From contig JAMXBD010000816.1 of assembly GCA_024138025.1 (NCBI GenBank), forward strand, positions 1 through 64,000: a stretch of DNA of 64,000 nucleotides, read 5' to 3'. Made by a program: the position numbers and the translations under genes. The notes under the pieces were generated by a model. It was not told the DNA's origin and made no database searches. It saw nothing but the letters and a program-made list of their open reading frames with translations. How positions within the stretch are numbered: the first letter of the stretch is position 1; the number at the start of each line of letters is the position of its first letter. This stretch comes from Combretum micranthum. Lineage: Eukaryota; Streptophyta; Magnoliopsida; Myrtales; Combretaceae. Positions 1 to 11,300 of this stretch are shown piece by piece.

Positions 1-1900
1 TTTCTAATCTGGAGTTGAGGTTGATGAGGAGAAGGTTAGAGCCATTAAGGAGTGGCCTAGACCTAAAAATGCTTAGTGAGTGCTGCGGAGTTTTTAGGAC
101 TTGCTGGATTTTATAGGCGATTCATTTAGAGATTTTACTTCTATTGTGCACCATTGAATGAGTTAGTTAAAAAGAATGTTGGTTTTACTTTGGGTGATGC
201 ACAAGAACATGCTTTTAATGAACTTAAAGATAAATTGTAATGCAATTGCTGCTTTACCTGACTTTGATTAAACTTTTGAGATTGAATGTGATGCTGCTAG
301 TGGCATAGGATTGGAGCTGTTTTGATGCAGGATCATAAGCCACTAATGTACTTCAGTGAAAAGTGAGTGGAGCGGCATTGAAGTATCCAACATATGATAA
401 GGAGCTATATGCCTTAGTGCGAGCATTGCAAACATGGCAACACTACCTTTGGCCTAAGGAGTTTGTCATACACACTGATCATGAGAGTTTAAAGCATTGA
501 AGGGTCAAGATAAATTGAACAGGAGGCATGCTAAGTGGGTAGAATTCATTGAGACGTTCCCTTATGTCATCAAAACAAGCAAGGTAAGGAAATATTGTCG
601 CTGATGCGCTTTCAAGAAGGTACGCTTTACTTAACTCTCTTAGTACATCTTTGCTAGGATTTGAGTTAGTGAAAGAGATGTATCCACATGACGTTGATTT
701 TGCTGGGATTTTTGCTGCTTGTGTTGATGGGATGGTGTAAATGATTATTTTGTGTCTGATGGATTCTTGTTTAAGAAAAATAAATTGTGCATTCCTAGAA
801 GTTCTGTGAGGGAATTACTAGTTAGGGAAGCACATGGAGGAGGTTTGATGGGCATTTTGGGGTAGATAAGACTACAATATGCTGCATGAACATTTTTTTT
901 GGCCTGGGATGAGACATGATGTGCATAAAGTTTGTCAAAATGCATTACATGTAAGGAGGCTAATCTAAACTGAAACCACATGGATTATATACACCTTTAC
1001 CTGTTCCTGATGAACCTTGGACTGCTGTGTCTATGGATTTTGTGCTTGGATTGCCTAGGACTAGGAAAGGTCATGACAGTATCTTTGTTGTGGTAGATAG
1101 GTTTAGTAAAATGGCTCATTTTATTCCTTGTCATAAAACTGATGATGCTACATTCATTGCTGATTTGTTCTTAGAGAGGTAGTGCGTCTGCATGGCATAC
1201 CTAAAAGCATTGTTAGTGATAGAGATGTAAAATTTTTGAGTCACTTCTGGAGAGTGTTGTGGGCAAGTTGGGAACTAAGCTTATGTTTTCAACTACCTGT
1301 CACCCACAGACTGATGGGTAAACTGAGGTGGTTAATAGAACATTGATTCAGTTGTTGAGGGCAATCATAGAGAAAAACATTAGGACTTGGGAGGATTGTT
1401 ACCATTTGTGGAGTTTGCATATAATAGAGCTATTCATAGCAGTACGCATTGTTCTCCATTTGAGATTGTGTATGGTTTTAATCCACTAACTCCTATTGAT
1501 TTATTGCCATTACCACCTAACTAGTTTGTGAGTTTTGATGCTAATTCAAAGGCAGATTTTGTTAAGAAGCTACATAAGCAGGTGAAGAATAGGATTGAGC
1601 AACAGAATGCCAAAGTAGCTTCAAGAGTGAATAAAGGAAGGAAACCCATGATTTTTCAACCTGGAGAATGGGTTTGGGTGCATTTTCGCAAAGAGAGATT
1701 TCCAATTCAAAGAAAGTCCAAGTTGAATCCAAGAGGAGATGGTCCATTTCAGATTCTTGAGAGGATCAATGACAACGCCTACAAAGTCGACTTACCTGGT
1801 GAGTATATGTTAGTGCAACTTTCAATGTTGCTAATCTTAGTCCGTTTGATGTAGGTGATGCTTTTGATTCGAGGACGAATCCTTTTCAAGAGGAGGGGAA
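1..1900 (+). pseudogene. Decayed CRM-like Ty3/gypsy pol, 3' part (RT end, RNase H, integrase)
   Basis: This is the last third of a gypsy pol gene, cut by the window edge. It opens in the RT/connection region (VEVDEEKV, then EWPRP) and runs through RNase H ([18 protein letters not shown]) and integrase, in the same order as the better copies at 4603 and 27739. Many one-base indels break the frame. A stop codon (TAA, 1319-1321) sits just before the glutamate of the integrase triad. The longest intact stretch is the integrase C-terminal domain at 1528-1854 (motifs GEWVWVHFRKERFP and GDGPFQILERINDNAY). Family knowledge: this integrase tail, followed by a frame that continues into the LTR, is CRM-like. 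The copy cannot encode a working enzyme. Confidence 0.88.
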
Positions 1901-2638
1901 TGTTATAGATGAACCAACGATCCAAGATCGCGAGCCAAGTCAACATGAAGATCAAGTGGCTACGGTTGAAGTTCAAAGAAATTCAAGTCCAATTAACTTA
2001 CCTCAAGGACCGATCACGAGATCTCGAGCTAAGAAGAATTCAACAAGCTTTCAGTCAACACTCCAAAGTTTAATGACGTATACTAGTGATGGATTACATG
2101 GGTATCAAAGCTTTGGAACAAGTGGAAATCAAGTGCGGGTCAATATATTTCAAGTGCAAGTGAAAATACATAAAGATCCTTCAATGTTGGGTTTTCTTTT
2201 AATATAATAAGGCCTCCAGCCTTTGAAGCTTATGGGCGGCCTTTCATAGATGAATTCTCTTATTTTATTTATTTTAATAGTTTTGGTAGGGTTCTTTATG
2301 CCTATTTGCATGGACTATAAATAGTCTTGTTGGGATGTATTGAAACAAGTTTTGACATATTTGAATACCGAAAAGCTATTTGCTTGTTCTTTGTGTTCTT
2401 GAGAAGAATACATGTTTTTAGGAACATTCAAGGAAGTTTGATCATCTTCTTTGTGGAGTGTTCGGGTTAGGGCATCATGTTCTAACTATTTAGATCACCA
2501 AGAAAACTAAGACAAACCTATATCTAATCCTTCTTAGGGTTTGATTCCAATAGAATTCGTGGGTTTTCGTATTACTGTGTTGGGGGTCCATAATAATCAA
2601 AAGGGTTCTCAAGCGTGATTGCGAGGGTTCTCGTATCA
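1901..2638 (+). repeat. CRM-like LTR (738 bp)
   Basis: The LTR starts TGTTATAG straight after a purine-rich tract (aagaggagggga, PPT) and ends ctcgTATCA, like the other CRM-like LTRs at 7849, 30971, 31276 and 33846. A TATA box (tataaata) is at 2316-2323. The pol frame of the preceding element continues into its first 300 bp, including an ITRSRAKK motif in the ORF ending at 2207. It also holds a degenerate GC-rich motif (ggcctccagcc near 2211, gggcggcc near 2233). It serves as the 3' LTR of the element on its left and abuts the leader of the element on its right with no primer site between. Confidence 0.85.
2316..2323 (+). promoter_or_regulatory. LTR TATA box
   Basis: The sequence tataaata lies about 415 bp into the LTR, the same relative position as the TATA boxes of the sibling LTRs (7510, 24794, 30654, 33537). 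It probably marks the U3 promoter; transcription would start roughly 30 bp downstream. Confidence 0.6.
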
Positions 2639-3160
2639 AAAAGATTGAATCTTTATTGTTCCTAGGGTTTGTTCATCAATTGAACGGACTATTAGATCTT
2701 GTGTGTGTGATCTTTTTGTTGTTACAAGCGAAAGATTAGGGTTTGAAAATCTCTATTCTTGAGATTTGAGTTAAAAAAAAAATCGAAATTAAAAAAAAAT
2801 CACCAAAGATCAATTCTTGTCTTGAGTATTGAGTGTCTTTCCAACAATATAATTCTTGTGTAGAGTTCGTTGAGTTTTCTTCAATTCTCGTTTGTCTGAT
2901 TCGAAGAGTCTTGAAATTGTCCATTGTATCACTCTAAACACCTTGGTATCGAAATTCTTGGAATTGTTCTAAGAGTGTGATTCGATTAAGAACACGAAAA
3001 GAACAGGCTCGAGAGGTGTGAGGGAAACCCTGTGTGTGGCATCTTGATTAGAGAAACACGAGTGAACACCCCCATCTTGTGAGTGATAAACACGAAAGGG
3101 AGCGCTTGTGAGGAAATTGAACTTTATTATTGCTAACGATTATTTGTTTTGCAGGAAAAG
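2639..3160 (+). other. Leader of the second CRM-like element, lacking its primer site, with a 3' splice-site-like end
   Basis: The leader begins in a poly-A tract joined directly to the LTR end at 2638, so the expected TGGTATCAGAGC primer site and about 100 bp after it are missing. It is nearly identical to 24970-25497. Just before gag it carries a branch-point-like gctaac (3132-3137), a T-rich tract and gcag (3151-3154), then ATG at 3161. A GTGAGT occurs at about 3079. Splicing of the leader is inference. Confidence 0.6.
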
Positions 3161-4592
3161 ATGTCGGGTAAGGGTGTGATTGAAGGTAGGGACGGAGGTA
3201 GTAAAGAAGGGGCTTTGATGCAAGACGCTAGAGCATCTGAGTATAAGCGTCTAATCGAGATGATGATGGATATGAAGGAGTCTCTAGAAAATATGAATTT
3301 GAGACTACAAGCTGTTGAGAAGGAGGCGAGTCCTATGGGAGTAAATAGAGGAGTTAGTTCTACACACCCCAGGTTGATGATGTGGGGGATGTTAATGAGT
3401 ATCGGGAGGAGGAGTATGATGATAGTCCACCTATGATATTCAATAGGAGAGGTAGAGGTGGTAGAGGCGGTAGGGGTATAGGAAGAGGAAGAATGCAGGA
3501 GAATTATCCCGTTGCTAGGAATAGATGGAATGATGATTATGTAGATCGAGATTTGGGGAGTATCAAGTTGAAAATTCCTATCTTTCAGGGTAAGTCTGAT
3601 CCTGAAGCTTATTTGCAATGGGAAAAGCGAGTTGAGTTGATTTTTGATTGTCACCAATTTAGTGAGGAGAAGGAATGAAATTGGCTGTTACCCAATTTCA
3701 AGATTATGATCTTGGTGGGATCAGTTGGTGACAAGTAGGAGGAGGAATATGGAGTACCCTATTGATACTTGGCAGGAGCTTAGGGCTGTGATGAGGAAGC
3801 GTTTCGTTCCCAAGTACTTTCAAAGGGAATTGATTCAGCGGCTTCAAGTGTTGAGACAAGGTAGTAGGAGTGTAGAGGACTACTACAAGGAGATGGAGAT
3901 GATCATGACGAGGGCTGATGTGGTTGAAGATGAAGAATCCACCATGGCACGGTTCTTGGGTGGCTTGAACAAAGAAATCGCTGATAAAGTGGAGTTGCTA
4001 CCATATGTCGAGTTGGAGGAGATGGTACATCTTGCCATCAAAATCGAGAAGCAACTTCATGGCAAAGGTTCAAACAGGTATGTTTCCAAATCTTCTTCAA
4101 GCTATAATAATAATTGGAAAGGATATGGAAAATCTGAATTTAAAGGTGGAAATAAGTCTACAGTTGATGTAGCAAAGAGTAAGTCTGGTGGGGTTTCATC
4201 TGAGAAACCTAAAGTAGATGATCAGAAGGGTAGAAATCGAGATATTAAATGTTGGAAGTGTCAAGGTGTTGGACACATTAGTAGGGAGTGCCCTAATAGG
4301 AGAACTATGGTGGTGAGAAATGGGGAAGTTGTCACTGATGATGAGGGAGCTGGTAGTGACAAAGAGGAGGAAGCCATGCCTGAATTAGAAGACTGTAGTG
4401 ATGAGGGTAGCATTGATGAGCCAGAAAAGGTTGAAATATTGGTTACTAGGCGTGCACTTAATACACAGCTGAAGGAAGATTGCCAGGAGGAGCAGCGAGA
4501 GAATTTATTCCACACTAGAGGTCTTGTGCAAGGGAGAGGTTGTAGTGTGATTGTCGATGGAGGAAGTTGTACTAATGTGGTAAGTACACTTC
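3161..4592 (+). pseudogene. gag: CRM-like gag (broken), followed by protease start
   Basis: Gag would form the virus-like particle that packages element RNA in the cytoplasm. The ATG at 3161 (MSGKG) follows a splice-acceptor-like gcag; the frame also extends upstream through a TTG, which I do not take as the start. Order: a short charged N-terminus, an Arg/Gly-rich stretch (about 3430-3500), the retrotransposon gag domain (KLKIPIFQGK, then ELIQRLQVLRQGSRSVEDYY), and one CCHC zinc knuckle at 4250-4291 (CWKCQGVGHISREC). The protease motif VDGGSCTN follows (Asp codon at 4556). Small indels near 3368, 3678 and 3709 break the frame; the copy at 25498 lacks these. It is therefore dead as a single protein, but each block is intact. 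Confidence 0.88.
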
Positions 4593-7188
4593 TAATTAAC
4601 GATTGGAGTTGCCTACTGTACCCCATCCTAGACCATACAAACTACAATGGCTTAGCGATTGTGGTGAGGTTAAGGTAAATAGGCAAGCTTTAATTTCTCT
4701 AACCATTGGCAAATACCATGATGAAATATTATGTGACGTCGTTCCTATGCATGCTAGTGATCTTCTATTAGGAAGACCTTGGCAATTTGATAGACAAACA
4801 GTGCATAATGGCTACACCAATCGATACACTTTCACCAAAGATGGCAGAAAAACTACTTTAACACCATTGTCATCCAAAGAAGTGTATGAAGACCAATGTG
4901 CTTTGGAAAGATTGAGAGAAGAGGCCGAAAGAAAAGAGCGTGAGAGTAGAAAAAGCACTTTTGAGAGAGAGAAGAAAAAGAGTGAAAATAAAGAGAGTGA
5001 TGAAAGTGAGTTGAGTGGAAAGAAAGAGGGGAGTGAAAAGCAAAATAAAAATCGGCCTAGAGAGAAAAAGAGTAAGAATGTGAGCTTGATTGCTAGGACG
5101 AGTGAGGTTAGATATGCTTTGCATGCCAATCGACCTATATTTGTACTATTGTACAAAGGGGCTTGTTTGGCAACTAATGAGATTAACCAATCTTTGCCTA
5201 GTGTGTTTTCTGATTTATTGCAGGAATTTGAAGACGTGTTTCCTGAAGAGATGCCTAGAGGACTTCCACCTGTGAGAGGCATTGAGCATCAGATTGACTT
5301 CATTCCTGGAGCTGTCATACCCAACCGACCTGCCTATAGAACTAATCCTAGTGAGGCGAAGGAGATCCAGAAGCAGGTTGAGGAGTTGTTGGAGAAGGGG
5401 TATGTGAGAGAAAGTCTGAGTCCTTGTTCGGTTCCTGTAATATTAGTGCCTAAGAAGGACGGGACTTGGAGAATGTGTGTAGACTGCAGAGCCATCAACA
5501 AAATCACTGTAAAGTATCGTCATCCTATACCTAGGTTAGATGATATGTTGGATGAATTGTATGGTTCATGTTTGTTTACCAAAATTGATTTAAAATCTGG
5601 TTACTATCAAATTCGCATGAAAGTAGGCGATGAATGGAAAACTGCATTTAAGACTAAGTATGGTTTGTATGAATGGCTTGTCATGCCTTTTGGTCTTACG
5701 AATGCACCTAGTACTTTTATGCGATTGATGAATCATGTGTTGCGTGACTACTTAGGTAAATTTGTTGTGGTTTACTTTGATGATATTCTGATTTACTCTA
5801 AGTGTCTGAATGATCACGTTTTGCATGTGCGACTAGTGTTAACAAAGCTAAGAGAGGAGAAATTATATGCCAACCTTAAGAAGTGTAGTTTTTGCATGGA
5901 TAAGGTTAATTTCCTAGGTTTTGTTGTCTCTAGTCAAGGAGTGGAGGTTGATGAGGAAAAGGTTAGGGCAATTAGGGAATGGCCTAGACCTAAGAGTGCT
6001 AGTGAAGTGCGGAGTTTTCATGGACTTGCTGGGTTTTATAGGAGATTCATCAAGGATTTTAGCACTATTGCTGCACCTTTGAATGAGTTAGTTAAGAAGA
6101 ATGTTGGATTTGTATGGAGTGATACACAAGAACTTGCTTTTAATGAACTTAAAGAAAAATTGTGTAACGCACCATTGCTTGCTTTGCCTGATTTTGATAA
6201 AACTTTTGAAATTGAATGTGATGCTAGTGGTATAGGGATTGGAGCTGTTTTAATGCAGGATCACAGGCCACTAATGTACTTCAGTGAAAAGTTGAGTGGA
6301 GCGGCATTGAAGTATCCAACATATGACAAGGAGTTGTATGCCTTAGTGCGTGCATTGCAAACATGGCAGCACTACCTTTGGCCTAAGGAGTTTGTCATAC
6401 ATACCGATCATGAGAGTTTGAAGCATCTAAAGAGTCAAGACAAACTCAATAGGAGGCATGCGAAATGGGTAGAATTCATTGAGACTTTCCCATATGTGAT
6501 CAAGTACAAGCAAGGTAAGGAGAACATTGTTGCTGATGCACTTTCAAGAAGGTACGCTTTACTAAATTCTCTTAGTACTTCTTTGCTAGGATTTGAATTG
6601 GTAAAAGCAATGTATCTTACTGATGATGATTTTTCTGGAGTATTTTCTGCTTGTGTTGATGGGACTGGAATTAATGATTACTTTGTATCCAATGGATTTC
6701 TATTTAAAAAGAATAAGTTGTGCATTCCTAAAGGATCTGTAAGGGAATTGTTGGTTAAGGAAGCACATGGAGGGGGCTTAATGGGGCATTTCGGGGTAGA
6801 TAAGACCTATGATATGCTACATGAACATTTCTTTTGGCCTGGCATGAGGCATGATGTGCATAAAATTTGTAAAACTTGCATTACATGTAAAGAGGCTAAA
6901 TCTAAACTTCAACCACATGGACTATATAAACCATTGCCTGTTCCTGATGAACCCTGGACTGCTGTGTCTATGGATTTCGTTCTTGGTTTGCCTAGGACTA
7001 GGAAAGGTCATGATAGTATCTTTGTTGTGGTAGATCGGTTTAGTAATATGGCTCATTTTATCCCATGTCATAAAACTGATGATGCAACATATATTGCTGA
7101 TTTGTTCTTTAGAGAGGTTGTGCGATTGCATGGCATACCTAAAAGCATTGTTAGTGATAGGGATGTAAAATTTTTGAGTCATTTCTAA
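4540..7188 (+). pseudogene. pol: CRM-like pol: protease, RT, RNase H and truncated integrase
   Basis: An 861-codon open frame (4603-7188) holds the end of the protease, then RT, RNase H and the first two-thirds of integrase. RT shows [16 protein letters not shown], the [11 protein letters not shown] turn and YFDDI (Asp codons at 5779 and 5782). RNase H shows ECDASG, DKELYAL, HTDHESL and VADALSRR. Integrase shows its H-H-C-C zinc domain (about 6760-6900) and the first two catalytic Asp residues (codons at 6973 and 7155). The third, the Glu, is missing because a deletion joins position ~7187 to the middle of the 3' LTR. A one-base loss near 4600 breaks the protease frame from gag; the copy at 25498 shares this exact lesion. 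RT is complete; integration would need help in trans. Confidence 0.9.
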
Positions 7189-7849
7189 GGCTTAATCATG
7201 CAAGTTGAAGATGGATTACAAGGTTATCAAAGCTTTGGGACAAGTTCGGGTCAAGTTCGTTTCAATATACTTCGAGTTCAAGAGGAAACATAAGAGGAAT
7301 TGAAGATTGGAGCGAATTGGAATAAAGGCCGCCAGCTTAAATATTTAGGCCGCCATCGTAAATATTTAGGCTGCTGGCCATCTTGTCAGCGTAGATTTGT
7401 AATTTTCGACCAGTAGCATAATGGCCGCCCGCATTGAAACTTAGGCCGCCAGCGTACTTTATTACGAGAAACTTTTCAATTTCTTTCTTTTGGATTTCCT
7501 TAGTTTTGCTATATAAGTCTTTGAAGGTTGTAAGACAAAACAAGTTGATTATGGTTAAGTTTATTCATGAAATTGAATACCAAAAGCTTTCATGCTTGAT
7601 TCTTTGTGTTCTTGAGAGAATACATGCTTTAGGAACATTCAAAGAAGATCGATCACCTTCTTTGTGGAGTGTTTCGCAATTAGGGTTTGTTATCCTAATT
7701 CTTTAGATCAACAACCTAAGACAAATCTGATATCTAATCCTTCTTAGGGATTGAAATCAAAGGTATCCGTGGGTTTTCTATTCATTGTGTTGGGGGTTCG
7801 CAAATATCCAAAGGGGTTCTCACGCGTGAATACGAAGGTTCTCGTATCA
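7187..7849 (+). repeat. CRM-like 3' LTR, 5' end deleted
   Basis: This begins inside the LTR. The text after the junction (aaggctta..., gattacaaggttatcaaagc) corresponds to about 160 bp into the LTR at 30174. It ends ctcgtatca at 7849 and is followed at once by unrelated Tekay-like leader. TATA is at 7510-7516. It contains four GCCGCC motifs and an R-U5 region (cttgagagaatacatgctttagg) shared with the other CRM-like LTRs. Confidence 0.83.
7328..7516 (+). promoter_or_regulatory. GCCGCC array plus TATA box in LTR
   Basis: GCCGCC occurs at 7328, 7349, 7424 and 7445, and the TATA box (tatataa) is at 7510-7516. GCCGCC is the core of the plant GCC-box recognised by ERF/AP2 factors. Whether these copies are bound is inference. 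Confidence 0.5.
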
Positions 7850-8304
7850 GATGAACTAACCGACGTACATGAAAGATCAAGGGAGGTAGCCCGGAAAAGG
7901 AGGAAATATTTTAGGCAATTCATGAGGGACTGGAATCCAGGATCGTCTAGCAACAATCCTGGCGATGCACTCGAAGAATGAAGAGAGGAAGAAGGAAGAA
8001 TGAGCATATCCCTAGAAGTCTAGTTTAGATTTTGTAACCATAGACGAGATCCATGATCTTAGTCTATCTTTTAATTTTCGGAACAATGTTTGCTATTTTC
8101 TATGTATTTTCCTTTGTGATTTGTCTTATTTCTAATTTCATGTATGAACTTTATTTCTATGATGATGCTTTAAGTTTGATTTCAGAAATTTTCTTGATTT
8201 AAATTTTAGTAGCTTGTATGCATATTAAAGTTTCCGTTATAACCACCAATTTTCGACAAAAATTTTAATTAAATTATCAAAACTTTATAAAACCTAACTT
8301 AGAA
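7850..8304 (+). other. Leader region of a 5'-truncated Tekay-like element
   Basis: This starts abruptly after the CRM-like LTR end. The first 130 bp are open in one frame and look protein-like (for example SREVARKRRKYF, rich in Lys and Arg), ending at a stop at 7979. That frame also runs back into the LTR, so its origin is unclear. The rest, to the gag ATG at 8305, is AT-rich and non-coding. The element's 5' LTR and primer site are not present here. Confidence 0.45.
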
Positions 8305-11300
8305 ATGTTTAAAACAGCCGAAATAGAAGTAGACGAAGAGAAGAACAAAGCTAATCAACCAGACGTGGAAGCAGACCAACCTGCTGTTCAAAGAGCCACC
8401 ACACTTCAGATGGACTTACACGCCACGTTAGGAAACCTAACCCACGTGTTAGAAGAAATTAGGCAAAACATGCCAGCACAAGCCCCTATACCCGAGACAA
8501 CACCAACAACAGCACCGGCGTCTACACCAACACCGCCGCCACAACAAGCATCAACAGAGGCATCTGTACATAGGAACATGCATAGCCAAAGTGCACCCCT
8601 ACCTCTACCCCTACCGCCAAGGCCATATAAAAGCATGTTGCCTGATTTCATCAAAAGCAACCGCTACTTTGAAGGAGCTTATGATAAGCCAGAGGAGGCC
8701 GTAGATTGGCTATCTCAAATTGAGATGTCTTTTGATGCGTATGAAGTTCCGCCCCACCTGCAAATTAAGTATGGAACATTCATGCTTCGCCTGAATGCGA
8801 GGATATGGTGGGAATCAAAGAAAAGAGAATTGGGAGCTCCAATTTCTTGGGAAATGTTTAGACATGAGTTTTTGGAGAATTATTTTCCAGGAAGTTTGTG
8901 AGTAAGATATAGTGCAGACTTCTTGCAGATCGCTCAAAAGGGAAAAACAATTGAGCAATATGAAACCGAATTCAGTAGATTGTTGCAATATGCCCCTGAT
9001 TCTTATAAGTATAGTGAGGAGTTAAAAAGACAAGTCTTTATAGGAGGATTGGACGAAAACCTATGAATAAGGTTGGAAGAATTTGACATAAGAAACTTTC
9101 GAGAATTGGTGGAAAGAGCTCGGATTGTAGAAGGAGCAAGAAAGAGGAGAGAAAGAAAAGAAAAAGATGAAATCCCGATTGTCGAGAAGAAGTTTTATGT
9201 AGGATCCAATTACATGCCCCCACCAAAGAAATTCAAGATGTCTAACAACTGCGGAGACAATTGTCACGCCCCATAGGGTATCCTAAACGTAACAGCCCGC
9301 CACATACTAAATAAGACTCTCGAATTCCTTATCCGAGCCCTTCGGAAGTCTTATATAGATGTAAAGCATTCCTTTACGACAATAGAATACTCAACGGATG
9401 GAGTTAAGTAGTTTAATGTGGCATTCATTAGCCATAGATAATAACCCAAAACGCATAATTATACTTTATAAAATCTAAGGGGCATTCCCCTGCAAAATAA
9501 TATCAAGTCCGTTACAGTTATCCAGAGTCCTTTAGTTTCCAACGGAAGTCTATACAAAAAGAATGAAGTAAACTTCTATGGGAAACTCTTATCTCCGGTA
9601 CCTGTGCTGTGGCTTGCCTCGGTCTAAGCCAGATAAACTCGTGCTGCAATAAGTAAAAACTATGGGGGCGTAAGCTAACTAGCTTAGTGAGTAAGAACTT
9701 CCATATCACAATCAATTACAATTCATTCAAACAAGTGATTATTCGAGCAAGTGTATGCATCAAACAAATGAGTTCAATAAACATATGACCAACCGAAAAT
9801 CATATGTGGATGGACTTACGTCCTCTATCCCGGGTTAGCAGATTAACGAATCCTGCGGTATGACACCGTTTAAGCTCACGGTCAACTAAACAATAATTCG
9901 TTTATGGATCACGATTAACCAACAATTTCATTTTATGGATCACGATTAACCAACATATTCGTTTTATGGATCACGAAAAACCAACCAATGCCAATGTTCC
10001 ATCCCCATCGTGATATGAATGAATCCAATTTCAATTGAAGTCGAATATACATTAGTTCAATTCTTTTAGGTGACCAACAAGTATTCACAGACATTCGATA
10101 TAAAATACTAGCTAAGCAGTCAATAGCTTAACACCCGGTTTCAATATCTTAAGTTCCATTCCACACATCAACAGACAAATTTATATAATTCCCATATACC
10201 CCATCATGCATATCCATTTTTATCTTTGCCTACACTACTGGTGCGCACTACATTACAATCACAATCATTAATTGACAGTGAAGTAAAACTCTCGGCCATT
10301 GGACGCCGGTCTTTCTAGTAGTAATAATCGGGCGGTAAGGTGTCGTCTTGCTCGGGATCACCTACCAAGTAAGAATAATCCTAATGAGATTCTCATCATG
10401 TAACTAATCCAATCTATGCATCTAGACTAGATGAATTCGGAATACTCGCTATTTGCGGAAGCTCCGACTTAAAACGGCCATTACTTGGTCATTTTAACTC
10501 GGAATTTCGCAAATTTTACATCGATCTCTATCTACTTCGAAAGATCTATCTATTTCTAATATTAATTTCAAGTTGAAAACATTAAGGTCACGAAACAGTA
10601 GGATCAGATCTGTTCCGTAAACTCTCCAATTTCGAAAATTTGCTTTGCTTTTGATGAGAATGTTCCTATTTGATGATTCATGTATAAATGGTATATGAAT
10701 GAATTCCTAACATGAATATCATGTAATGAACTCTATATATGCATGATTTTGATGATCTTTGATTATGGACTCTTATGAATTCCTAATTATTAGGAAATTC
10801 CTTAATGATTCCTTATAACAAGTCATTATTACCAATCTTACATCCCCTAAGGTTTTTATGATTTTATCCTTAGAATTTATTTATCACCTAATTAAAAATG
10901 ATTTCCCAACATCCATATTAGTCATGACCCTCATTTATGCATAAAAATCCACATTTTTCATTGAGTAAATATGTGTTTGAATGAGCTACTTAGAAAAATC
11001 CGAATTTTGAGATTTTCATATTCTTGCAATTTCCTTATGAGAAACTTGTTTAATGTATCAAAAATTGAGGCTCCAATATATCTATTATCTAAAGACTTCA
11101 TTTAGCTCATAAAACATGCCATCTAAGCTTAGATACTAAGTGTTTATATGGGCATCACCCAAAATTACGAATTTGACTACACATCCATAAATCAATATTT
11201 TTCATTCTAACTTTACTACTTGTTTTACATTTATATCATGCCTAAACTCATCTAAGCTTATGAAAATCATTCCTTCAATATACCTATTACACATACCCTT

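Noticed and set aside
3133..3657. Minus-strand ORF of 174 codons
   Set aside because: Antisense of the gag domain and Arg/Gly-rich stretch; composition follows from the sense codons.
4812..5282. Minus-strand ORF of 156 codons, repeated at 27148-27618
   Set aside because: It is the antisense shadow of the protease/RT linker region of CRM pol; it recurs only because the two pol copies are nearly identical.
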